DNA from: Alistipes senegalensis JC50
Lineage (GTDB): Bacteria > Bacteroidota > Bacteroidia > Bacteroidales > Rikenellaceae
Assembly: GCF_025145645.1 (NCBI RefSeq)
Contig: NZ_CP102252.1
Location: 1,922,001 to 1,986,000 of the forward strand
Direction: 5' to 3'
Length of the DNA stretch: 64,000 bases
Shown here: piece by piece, positions 17,814-26,192 of the stretch
How positions within the stretch are numbered: position 1 is the first letter of the stretch
How the letters are laid out: each line of letters begins with the position of its first letter
Program-made: the position numbers and the translations under genes
The notes under the pieces: model-generated
What the model saw: the letters and a program-made list of their open reading frames with translations, nothing else
What the model was told of the DNA's origin: nothing
The model's database searches: none

Positions 17814-17857
17814 CTGCCGAGGAGTCATGGGCGTTGAATGCCGGCTCTGTATGCCGG

Positions 17858-18766
17858 CTACTTTTGGACTCCGTTGAACCCGATCTCCCGGAGCTCTTCG
17901 TCCAGCCGGGCTATTTCGGCTTCGGTATAGGGGGCAAGGGGCAGACGGCAGTCGCCGCAGTCGATGCCGACGAGTTTCATGATGGCTTTGCCGCCGCGGA
18001 TGCCGCCGCCGTGATTGATGATCACGTGTACGATGTCCACCGATTCCTGCTGCGCTGCGCGGGCCTGTTCGAGGTCGCCGGCCATGAAGGCGTCGTAGAT
18101 TTTTTGGTAGGTGCGGAGCGAGTAGTTGTAGGTGCTGCCTACGCCGCCGCGTGCGCCGACGGCCATCCCGCAGAGCAACATTTCGTCGAAACCGTTGAGA
18201 ATGTCGAAGCGGCCGCCGTCGAAGCGGATGCATTCGATCATCTCCATGAAGTTATTCGATGTAAACTTGATGCCGTTCAAGTTGGGGATCTCTTTCGAGC
18301 CTTTCTTTAGGAATTCGATCATCGGCAGGTTGATGCCCGTCATCGAGGGAATGTGGTAGGCGTAAAACGGCAGCGGGGCGCATGCGGCGGCGATGGGTTT
18401 GTAGAAGGCCACCAGTTCTTCGACCGAGCCGGGTTTGAGATAGAATGGGGCGACGGCGCCTATGGCGTTTACCCCCAGTTCGGTGGCGTGACGGGCCAGT
18501 TCGATGCAGTCGGCCTGACAGGTGCCGCCTACATGGGCGATGACGAGGATGCGGCCTGCCACGGCTTTGACCCATGCTTCGAGCACGCTCTTGCGCTCGG
18601 CGACGGTCATCGAGGTGCATTCGCCCGTCGAGCCGCAGACGAAGACGCCGTAGGCTCCTTCAGCGATGAGTTTGTCGGCGTAAGGTTGGATTTGCGAAAA
18701 ATTGATTGCGCCTGTTTTGTCGAACGGCGTGAAGACGGCGGGAATGAGTCCGGATAGTTTGAACAT
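17858..18766 (-). CDS. nanA: N-acetylneuraminate lyase
   Basis: A 302-residue class I aldolase that splits N-acetylneuraminate into N-acetylmannosamine and pyruvate in the cytoplasm. GSTGE (45-49) binds the carboxylate, Tyr137 in FYAYHIPSMTG is the catalytic tyrosine (the same position as in the E. coli enzyme), and Lys167 in NGIKFTSNN forms the Schiff base. The YxIP-type segment and GIKFT are typical of true sialic acid lyases rather than of dihydrodipicolinate synthase. Its promoter at 18840-18870 carries a perfect palindrome that is nearly repeated in front of the other lyase-sialidase operon. No N-acylglucosamine epimerase or kinase is found in the window, so the next steps of the pathway must be encoded elsewhere. 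Confidence 0.92.
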   Translation of the reverse strand: MFKLSGLIPAVFTPFDKTGAINFSQIQPYADKLIAEGAYGVFVCGSTGECTSMTVAERKSVLEAWVKAVAGRILVIAHVGGTCQADCIELARHATELGVNAIGAVAPFYLKPGSVEELVAFYKPIAAACAPLPFYAYHIPSMTGINLPMIEFLKKGSKEIPNLNGIKFTSNNFMEMIECIRFDGGRFDILNGFDEMLLCGMAVGARGGVGSTYNYSLRTYQKIYDAFMAGDLEQARAAQQESVDIVHVIINHGGGIRGGKAIMKLVGIDCGDCRLPLAPYTEAEIARLDEELREIGFNGVQK

Positions 18767-18829
18767 GATTATTGAGTATTAGACAGTCCTGTCGGTAATG
18801 AATGGGTAAGTGTCGAATAGAATGATCTT

Positions 18830-18870
18830 ATTTGTAGGACAAATATAGGGCAAGGAAATGAAAAAACAAA
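18830..18870 (-). promoter_or_regulatory. nanA promoter with perfect FadR-type palindrome
   Basis: On the minus strand TTTG (18867-18870), 19 bases, TATATTTG (18840-18847) is an exact Bacteroidetes promoter. ATTTGTAGGACAAAT (18830-18844), a perfect 6+3+6 inverted repeat, overlaps the -7 box and the start region, the position expected for a repressor operator. The sequence GTAGGACAAATATA is identical at 7568-7581. Confidence 0.8.
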
Positions 18871-19381
18871 AAAATCGGCACATTTTTCTATTTTTTCAAT
18901 GAATATTTCGATGGGCGGATGACGGTGCGAGGGGGCGATACGGGAAGGAATAGGAAGGCCCGGGAGAGAATGGGATTGAGGTGCGGGATGGGGTGGATGG
19001 GATGTAGAGTAGCATGAAGCGAGAGCAAGTTGTCGCTTGGCTGAATAAAACGGCAATCACGAATCTTTCGCAGCCCGGATTCCCGGATATAATCTGCTGC
19101 CCTCCATGAAAGAGACAGCGGGAAGCGGCATGTCTTCACGCCTATCCCTCTTTTGCCCGGAAACACTTCCCTCTGGTTCCGATACAGGGGTGCCTCCTGA
19201 AAAAATCCAGGATAAAATCGTACATAATAGGCAAAAATCGTAATTCGGGACGGCCGCTGTCGTTCGGCGGACATTTATTTCGGACGGCCGTTCTAAATTC
19301 GTTATGGAGGAGCGGCCATATCTGCTGCCGTCTCCCCGGACACCCAACTAAACCTATTACTAACCTTAAATTAGTGTGTGT
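18871..19381. other. Long leader/control region upstream of the mucin locus
   Basis: About 510 bases without a gene. The first part is AT-rich and belongs to the nanA promoter; 18905-19015 is a G-rich, C-poor stretch like that at 2281-2650. From 19245 to 19295 the words CGGGACGGCCG and TCGGACGGCCG occur as a direct repeat about 35 bases apart, possibly binding sites for the hybrid regulator. I could not find a convincing TAnnTTTG box for the susC operon here. Confidence 0.4.
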
Positions 19382-22300
19382 ATGAGTCCATCTACTAACT
19401 TTTTTCTCAGGAAAGCGCTATTGCTCGTGACAGCCCTATTCTCCGCGTCATTGCTGTGGGCGCAGGCTTCCGGCATCTCCGGCCGCGTGCTTGATGAGCA
19501 GGGGGCGCCTATCATCGGTGCGACGGTCATGGTCAAAGGTACCACGATCGCTACGGCTACCAATGTCGATGGTAGCTTCGAACTGAAGAATGCAAGCCGC
19601 AACGTCACGCTGGTCGTATCGTACGTCGGATATGAAACGCAGCAGGTCTCGTCGCAGGGCAAGGCCTCCGTGACGATTACCCTCAAACCCGAAGCGATCG
19701 GCGTGGAGAGTGTCGAGATCGTCTCCGTGGGTTACGGTACGCAAAAGCGCGAATCGATCGTAGGGGCCATCTCCACGATTCGCCCCGAGGAGTTGCGTGT
19801 GCCCGTGCGTTCGCTGAGTCAGACGCTGGCTGGTAACCTGGCGGGCGTCGTCGCATTGCAAACCTCTGGCGAGCCGGGCAAGGACGATGCCCAGTTTTGG
19901 ATTCGTGGTATCGCTACTTTTACGGGCAGTCCCGATCCGCTGATTCTGGTCGATGGTATCGAACGCCCGCTCAACGATGTTGATCCGCTCGAAATCGAGT
20001 CGTTCAGCGTCCTGAAAGATGCCAGCGCCACGGCTGTGTACGGCGTACGTGGCGCTAACGGCGTTATTCTCGTCAATACGCGCCGCGGTTTCGACGGTCC
20101 GGCCCGCATCGACTTGCGTTATGAGCAGGGTTTCTCGTTTGCGAGCAAGCGTCTGTCGTTCGTTGATGCCGCCACCCGCTCCGAAATGTTCAATGAAGCG
20201 GTGGATGCCGTCGGGGCCTCTGCGGCCCTGAAGTACGGCTCCGATGAAATCACGGCGATGCGCATGCAGAGCGATCCGGAGCTCTATCCCGATGTCGATT
20301 GGCAGAAACTGCTCATGCGCAAGGTGTCGCTTTCGGAAAAAGTGAGCGCCAACATCTCGGGCGGCGGTAAGTTCGCCCGCTATTTCACGGCCCTCTCTTT
20401 TTATAATCAGGACGGACAGTATGCCGTGCAGCCGGGCAAGTATTCGTGGGTGGGCGACCGCATCGGCCGCTACGGCGAGAACGTCAACTACAAACGCTAT
20501 AATTTCCGCACCAATGTCGATATGGACATTACCAAAACCACGGTGGTGAACCTGGGCGTGCAGGGCAATGTGACGGAGAACATGGAACCCGTCGAGGGTT
20601 CTGCGGCCATCTATCGCGACATTATCAACGCGGCGCCGAATGCCTTTCCCGTCCGTTTCAAGGACGGCGAGCTGGCTGGCCGCGACGGTCTGAACAACCC
20701 TTATAACATGCTTACGCAGCGCGGTTGGAAGAAGACCACCGGCAATACGTTGCGCGCCAACCTGACGATCAATCAGGATTTCTCGTTCATTACTCCCGGC
20801 CTTTCGGCCAAAGTGAGCTATGCTTACGATGCCGTGAATTATTCGGTGGAGAGCCGTTCGCGCAATATCAATTACTTCGAAGCCACGGGCCGCGATCAGG
20901 ACGGCGAGCTTATCCGCACCGAATGGCAGGCCGACCAGAAGCAGGAGTACCTGGATTACAAACAGTCCGGCAACGGCACCCGCACGCAGTATGTCGAGGC
21001 GGCTGTCAATTACAGCCGGACGTTCGGCGAAAAACATGAAGTCGGCGGTCTGCTGCTCGGCTTTGCCAAAGACTATCGTGTGCAGGAGGCTACGAGCGAC
21101 TATCTCAAGTCGCTGCCCAACCGCTCGCTGGGTCTTGCCGGCCGTCTTACCTATGCTTTCGACAAACGCTACCTGATCGAGGCTAATATCGGTTTCAACG
21201 GTTCGGAGAACTTCGCCAAGGGCAAGCGTATGGGCGTGTTCCCTGCCGTGGCTGTCGGCTGGGTGGCTTCCGAGGAGAGCTTCCTGCGCAACAGCGAGGT
21301 GCTGACGTGGCTCAAAGTCCGTGCGTCGGTGGGGCAGGTCGGCAACGACCAGATTCCGAGTACCCGCTTTATCTACCTCGCTACGATTAACAACGGTGCC
21401 TCGGGCTATGGAAACATCGGCGTCAACTTCGACCAGGGTGCCGGAGGTATCGGCGAGGGGCGCATGTCCAACGAGGACGTGACGTGGGAGGTGTCTACCA
21501 AATACAACCTCGGTATCGAAACCGGATTTTTCAACGAGCTGAAAGTCAATGCGGACATCTTCTTCGAACGGCGTGAGAACATTTTCCTCGCACCGCAGTT
21601 CTCGGAGATTTCGGGTCTTCCCAAGGATTATACCAACTACGCCAACATGGGTCTGATGGAGAACCGCGGCTTCGAGATCTCCGCCGAATACGTCAAGCGT
21701 TTCAACAAAGACCTCACCGTTTCCGTGCGCGGAAACTTCACTTTCGCTCGCAATGAAGTGATCGACGACGGCAAATACTATGCTTATCCTTGGCAGGATC
21801 AGCGCGGCGTGCGTTACGGTCTGACCCTGGGATACCGCGCCATGCACCTCTTCTCGCAGGAGGAACTGGACAACATGCCCGAATACTATACGCAGTTCGG
21901 CCTCGACAAGGAGCAGCTGCGCGCGGGCGACATCCGCTACGAAGACCTGAACGACGACGGTAAAATCACCGAGGCCGACATGACATGGATCGGGAATCCC
22001 AGTATGCCGGAGATCGTCTACGGTTTCGGTGCATCGCTCAACTACAAGGGTTTCGATTTCTCGTTCCTGTTCCAAGGCGGTGCGAACCGTTCGTCCTACT
22101 TGAGCGGCGGCTGGTATTTCTATCCGTTCCAGGCAGACCGCGGCCCCAAGTTCATGGGTAACGTGATGACGATATTCAAAGATCGCTGGACGGAGGATAA
22201 CCCCAATCCCCACGCATTCTCGCCCCGTCTGTCGTACGGCGCCGACGCCAACAACTACAAGACCTCGACTTGGTGGCAGCGCGACAGCGATTATCTGCGC

Positions 22301-22501
22301 CTGAAGAACGTCGAGATCGGCTATACGCTGCCGTCGGCATGGGCCAATAAACTGCGGTGCAGTTCGCTGCGCGTCTACGCTACGGGCGTGAACCTCTTTA
22401 CGATCAGCAAGTTTATCTCCGACTTCTGGGACCCCGAAACCGGAGCTGCCGCCTATCCCATGCAGCGTCAGGTTTTCGTCGGTGTGAATTTAACTTTCTA
22501 A
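19382..22501 (+). CDS. SusC/RagA-type TonB-dependent outer-membrane transporter
   Basis: A 1039-residue transporter. I start it at the ATG at 19382; a GTG two codons earlier is possible. After the signal peptide (to about residue 27, LLWAQ) comes a carboxypeptidase-like domain (ISGRVLDEQGAPIIGATVMVKGT), a TonB-box-like segment before the plug (VEIVSVGYGTQKRESIVGAIS), and the plug with LILVDGIERPLNDVDPLEIES and the SusC signature SFSVLKDASATAVYGVRGANGVILV. The barrel ends in Phe (VFVGVNLTF). It is first in a long plus-strand locus with its SusD, a surface lipoprotein, mucinase-like peptidases and glycosidases, so the cargo is probably mucin-type oligosaccharide or glycopeptide. Confidence 0.96.
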   Translation: MSPSTNFFLRKALLLVTALFSASLLWAQASGISGRVLDEQGAPIIGATVMVKGTTIATATNVDGSFELKNASRNVTLVVSYVGYETQQVSSQGKASVTITLKPEAIGVESVEIVSVGYGTQKRESIVGAISTIRPEELRVPVRSLSQTLAGNLAGVVALQTSGEPGKDDAQFWIRGIATFTGSPDPLILVDGIERPLNDVDPLEIESFSVLKDASATAVYGVRGANGVILVNTRRGFDGPARIDLRYEQGFSFASKRLSFVDAATRSEMFNEAVDAVGASAALKYGSDEITAMRMQSDPELYPDVDWQKLLMRKVSLSEKVSANISGGGKFARYFTALSFYNQDGQYAVQPGKYSWVGDRIGRYGENVNYKRYNFRTNVDMDITKTTVVNLGVQGNVTENMEPVEGSAAIYRDIINAAPNAFPVRFKDGELAGRDGLNNPYNMLTQRGWKKTTGNTLRANLTINQDFSFITPGLSAKVSYAYDAVNYSVESRSRNINYFEATGRDQDGELIRTEWQADQKQEYLDYKQSGNGTRTQYVEAAVNYSRTFGEKHEVGGLLLGFAKDYRVQEATSDYLKSLPNRSLGLAGRLTYAFDKRYLIEANIGFNGSENFAKGKRMGVFPAVAVGWVASEESFLRNSEVLTWLKVRASVGQVGNDQIPSTRFIYLATINNGASGYGNIGVNFDQGAGGIGEGRMSNEDVTWEVSTKYNLGIETGFFNELKVNADIFFERRENIFLAPQFSEISGLPKDYTNYANMGLMENRGFEISAEYVKRFNKDLTVSVRGNFTFARNEVIDDGKYYAYPWQDQRGVRYGLTLGYRAMHLFSQEELDNMPEYYTQFGLDKEQLRAGDIRYEDLNDDGKITEADMTWIGNPSMPEIVYGFGASLNYKGFDFSFLFQGGANRSSYLSGGWYFYPFQADRGPKFMGNVMTIFKDRWTEDNPNPHAFSPRLSYGADANNYKTSTWWQRDSDYLRLKNVEIGYTLPSAWANKLRCSSLRVYATGVNLFTISKFISDFWDPETGAAAYPMQRQVFVGVNLTF

Positions 22502-22514
22502 CACAGCCTAACGT

Positions 22515-24362
22515 ATGAAAAAGAATATCGTATATTTACTGCTGGCGTCTGTCCTGCTGCTGACCGGTTGCGCCAACTATCTGGACCAGGACCCCGAAGA
22601 CCTGAACTCGATGGATAAGATTTTCTCTTCGAAAATCGAAACCACCAAGTGGTACAACCGCATCTACAGCGACGATTTCATGGTTCAGGAGATGCATTAC
22701 AGCGGCCAGCTCCCTTATTTCTGGTGCACCGACGAGTCGGCTTATATCATGGAGTCGTTCGTCCGCAACATTGCCGAGGGTAAGATGAGTCCCGACAACT
22801 ACTACGGCTATACGGGCTATAATCTTTATTTCTTCGTCCGCTACTACCAGGCCATCCGCCACTGCAACGTCTTCCTCGAGAACGTGGACCAGTGTGCCGA
22901 ACTGGGCGAGATAGACCGCCGCACGATGAAAGCCGAGGCCCGTTTCATGCGCGCCTATTACCACTACCTGCTGCTGCGTCTCTACGGTCCGATACCCATT
23001 GCCGAGACCAGCCGCACGGCCGACCAGATTGCCACGGCACAGGCTCGCAATACGCTCACGGAGTGCGTGAACTGGATTAACAAAGAAATCGACTGGGTCT
23101 GCGAGAACGGCATGCCCGCTGCCCGCGACGAGAAATTCACGCTGGGACTTCCCACCATCGGCGCAGCCCGTGCAATCCAGTCGCGCATGGCGCTGATGGT
23201 CGCCAGCCCGTTGTTCAACGGCAATACGGCTTACAAGAACTGGAAGAATAACGACGGTACGGTGCTTATGCCGCAGACTTACGACAAGGAGTTGTGGAAA
23301 ACGGCCGCTGACGCCGCCAAGACGGTGATCGACATGCCGGAATACAAACTGCTCAAACCGGCGGCGGACGCCACTTTCGACGAGATCGTGGACAACTATC
23401 GCGCCGTGACAACGACATGGGGCGCCGACAAAAACACCGAGATCATCTGGGGGCATCCCAATTCTGTGCAATGGTACGGCATGTGCGCCCTGCCTGCACG
23501 GTGGTACGGCTGGAACGGCCGTTATTCGCTCGCCATCGGTATGGTCAACGATTTCTTCATGGCCGACGGAAGCGTGAGCCGCCCGCTCGAAGAGTGGTTC
23601 TCGTCCAAGAAATTTTCAACCGAGCCCGGTGACGGTACGATCGCCAATACATTTTGGATGTTCGTCGGGCGCGAACCGCGTTTCTACGCTTCGGTGCATT
23701 TCCCCAACCAGCGCCTTTCCTATGCCTACGAGAACAAGACGGACAGCTATCAGGATTCCGACGGCTACGGCGTGGTCGATTTCTGGTACTCGGGGTTGAG
23801 CGGCAACGGCAACACTCCGGGCGACAAGAACACCTCGGGATTCTCTGTGCGCAAGAACATTCCGTTGGACTACCGCAGCAACAAGCAGACCGGCGAGGCC
23901 ACAAGGATGCTGAACGTGCCGTTCCCTATCATCCGGCTGGGTGAGGTTTACCTCAATTACGCCGAGGCGATGAATGAATATTACGGGGAGACAGAGCAGG
24001 ACGAGGTGCTCTATTATCTCAATGAAATTCGCACGCGCGCCGGTCTTCCGGCTTACGAGGGCACCTATTCGCAGGAAGATATGCGCGAGATGATCCGCCA
24101 TGAGCGCAAGATCGAGCTGGCGTGGGAGTGCAACCGTTATTTCGATGTCCGCCGCTGGTTTACGGCTCACGGCCCCAACGGCGAGTTCAACCACGACGAA
24201 TACGGTCTGGACATGTCGCGCGGAACGAGTGCTACCGATCCGTCGTTCTTCACCCTCACGAAAGTCGCCAACAAGCGCTTCGACATCCAGCACTACTTCC
24301 TGCCCATCAAATCTTCGGAAGTCATGCTCAACACGCAGTTGGTACAGGCGCCCTACTATTAG
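22515..24362 (+). CDS. SusD/RagB family surface glycan-binding lipoprotein
   Basis: A 615-residue SusD homologue beginning 13 bp after susC. The lipobox is LLTGC (Cys19) followed by ANYLDQDPED. Typical blocks are AEARFMRAYYHYLLLRLYGPIPI (about 140-160), VYLNYAEAMNEYY (about 475-490), ELAWECNRYFDVRRWF (about 540-555), and a C-terminal LPIKSSEVMLNTQLVQAPYY close to the usual ending of SusD proteins. It would cap the SusC channel and bind the glycan on the cell surface. It is longer than the first SusD in the window and not closely similar to it, in keeping with a different ligand. Confidence 0.95.
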   Translation: MKKNIVYLLLASVLLLTGCANYLDQDPEDLNSMDKIFSSKIETTKWYNRIYSDDFMVQEMHYSGQLPYFWCTDESAYIMESFVRNIAEGKMSPDNYYGYTGYNLYFFVRYYQAIRHCNVFLENVDQCAELGEIDRRTMKAEARFMRAYYHYLLLRLYGPIPIAETSRTADQIATAQARNTLTECVNWINKEIDWVCENGMPAARDEKFTLGLPTIGAARAIQSRMALMVASPLFNGNTAYKNWKNNDGTVLMPQTYDKELWKTAADAAKTVIDMPEYKLLKPAADATFDEIVDNYRAVTTTWGADKNTEIIWGHPNSVQWYGMCALPARWYGWNGRYSLAIGMVNDFFMADGSVSRPLEEWFSSKKFSTEPGDGTIANTFWMFVGREPRFYASVHFPNQRLSYAYENKTDSYQDSDGYGVVDFWYSGLSGNGNTPGDKNTSGFSVRKNIPLDYRSNKQTGEATRMLNVPFPIIRLGEVYLNYAEAMNEYYGETEQDEVLYYLNEIRTRAGLPAYEGTYSQEDMREMIRHERKIELAWECNRYFDVRRWFTAHGPNGEFNHDEYGLDMSRGTSATDPSFFTLTKVANKRFDIQHYFLPIKSSEVMLNTQLVQAPYY

Positions 24363-24410
24363 CAGCTGGGGCCTTACCGACATGTTAAACTTAAAAATGG
24401 AAAATCAGCT

Positions 24411-26111
24411 ATGAAACAGTTTTTTAAGATACTGATACTTGCGGCCTTGGCGCTGCCATTCAGCGGCTGCGACGTGGAATACGATCCCATCGTCATCCTG
24501 CCGGACGTGGTGCTCGAAGACTCGGGCATGACGACCGTTCCGACCGTTTCCATCTATCAGAACGATGCATATACCGTTACGCTCACCCGCACCGAGGGGT
24601 TGAGCAAGGCTGCCGAGTTCGACATCGTGATTGACCAGACGCTGCTCGATGACTATAATGAACTGAACGGTGCTTCGTTCGGGATGATGCCGGTCTCGGG
24701 ATATACGATGGGTGCTGCATCCGTCATTTTTCCCGAGAAAGCCAAGACAGCGACCTTTACGATTCAGTTCAAGCCCGAGGCGATCGTGACTGCGGCCGGA
24801 TCGCCCCGGCAGGCCGAGAACTATGTGATTCCCTTTGCCTGCGTGCCCAAAACCTCGGTCAATTCCGATTCGCAGCGGCTGAGCGCCCTCGTGCGTTTTT
24901 CGTTCAGCGAACCTACGGTGACCGTCGATGCACCCGTCACCCCCGAGGAACTGACGTTTATCTCCGGCGTGTCTGTGCCGCGCAGACTGGAGTTGTCATG
25001 CCGTGCCAACTTTACGACCCTGCAACCCTCCAAACTGGCCTTTGCTGCTACGCAGGAGATGGTCGCTGCCTACAACGAGGCCAACCAGGCGGATTATCTG
25101 CTGCTTCCTTCTTCCTGTTACTCGATCGATGCCGGGACGTTCGATGCCGAGGCCTTTTCGCTGGTCTACAGCATTACGCTCGACGCTTCGGCGCTCGATC
25201 CCGACTATGTGTATCTGCTTCCCCTGAAAATGGTCAGCAGCGATTATACGGTTTTGCAGGACAATATCTACTATGTAAAGGTGACCATTCAGGAGATTCA
25301 GTTCTCGGTGAGCAATACCGACCGCTATGAAGCCGCAACGCGCCTCTCGCACGAGATTAAGCTCGATGTGGTGCTGAACGGTGCGCTGGCGGACGACGTG
25401 CCTGTCGAATTTGTCTACGATGCGTCGAAGGTTGACGCTTATAACACTTCGAAGGGCAAGAACTACGAGACGCTCGACGCTTCGAAGATTGCCGTCACGA
25501 ACGCCACGATAGCGGCCGGTGCGGTGAAGACCTCCGCGACCGTTACCGTGGATATGGCGGATGTCGCTTTCGACGACGGCAAGGAGTACGTGCTGCCTTT
25601 CGCTTTGGATAAGACCAAACTGCCTCAGGGCAGCGTCATGAAGAGCGGCGATGTGGTATACGTTCGGTTGAAGCGCACGCTTTACGGTTCATGGAGCAAC
25701 CGCGATTCCAACGACAACACTCAGAAGACGACCACGCCGGGCTGGACCAACAATAACTACATGAAAGCCACGACCAAACCGATCGATACGAATGTCAACG
25801 GCGTGGCCTATCCCTATGTGAACTGCTATTACAGCTGGTCTACCGGTTACCATTGGTACGTCGCCTGGAACGAGATCTACAATAATGATCAGAACAAGCG
25901 TGTCGTGCATGTCTTTTCGAAAGTTACCAGCGGTTACAGCGAGAGTCAGCAGGTGGAGCAGACCATGGATCACGGAAGTTATTTCGACATGGAAACCGGT
26001 ACCGTCTTCTTCGATTTCCAGTATTATTGGAATGATGACGACAAGAGTCAGGACAAACGTCAGACCATCAAGTGCTATTTGGAGAGTCCGCTTACGGTCG
26101 AAGAATTTTAG
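24411..26111 (+). CDS. Surface lipoprotein with three DUF1735-type repeats (SusE-position protein)
   Basis: A 566-residue lipoprotein; the lipobox is FSGC (Cys20). Three tandem beta-sandwich repeats of the DUF1735 (BT_3987-like) kind are visible at about 40-165, 185-290 and 305-410. Each has the YNxxNGxxxxxLP-type segment: DDYNELNGASFGMMP, AAYNEANQADYLLLP and DAYNTSKGKNYETL. The last 150 residues (WSNRDSNDNTQKTTTPGW onward) are rich in aromatic residues, as in glycan-binding tips. In polysaccharide loci proteins in this position bind glycan at the surface and assist the SusCD pair. Ligand unknown; mucin glycan is inferred from the peptidases that follow. Confidence 0.82.
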   Translation: MKQFFKILILAALALPFSGCDVEYDPIVILPDVVLEDSGMTTVPTVSIYQNDAYTVTLTRTEGLSKAAEFDIVIDQTLLDDYNELNGASFGMMPVSGYTMGAASVIFPEKAKTATFTIQFKPEAIVTAAGSPRQAENYVIPFACVPKTSVNSDSQRLSALVRFSFSEPTVTVDAPVTPEELTFISGVSVPRRLELSCRANFTTLQPSKLAFAATQEMVAAYNEANQADYLLLPSSCYSIDAGTFDAEAFSLVYSITLDASALDPDYVYLLPLKMVSSDYTVLQDNIYYVKVTIQEIQFSVSNTDRYEAATRLSHEIKLDVVLNGALADDVPVEFVYDASKVDAYNTSKGKNYETLDASKIAVTNATIAAGAVKTSATVTVDMADVAFDDGKEYVLPFALDKTKLPQGSVMKSGDVVYVRLKRTLYGSWSNRDSNDNTQKTTTPGWTNNNYMKATTKPIDTNVNGVAYPYVNCYYSWSTGYHWYVAWNEIYNNDQNKRVVHVFSKVTSGYSESQQVEQTMDHGSYFDMETGTVFFDFQYYWNDDDKSQDKRQTIKCYLESPLTVEEF

Positions 26112-26141
26112 TATTTTGAATCGTTGACCCGATTTGCATAT

Positions 26142-26165
26142 CCCGGGCAGGAGAACCTGCCCGGG
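26142..26165 (+). other. Stable intercistronic hairpin
   Basis: CCCGGGCAGG / CCTGCCCGGG with an AGAA loop, in the 81-base gap between the DUF1735 lipoprotein gene and the first M60 peptidase gene. There is no T-tract. It may stabilise the upstream susCD message or reduce read-through into the enzyme genes. Confidence 0.6.
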
Positions 26166-26192
26166 TATGTGGCAGGTTGAAAAATTTCGTCT

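Noticed and set aside
19448..22213. Long minus-strand open frame opposite susC
   Set aside because: Antisense shadow of a well-supported SusC transporter.
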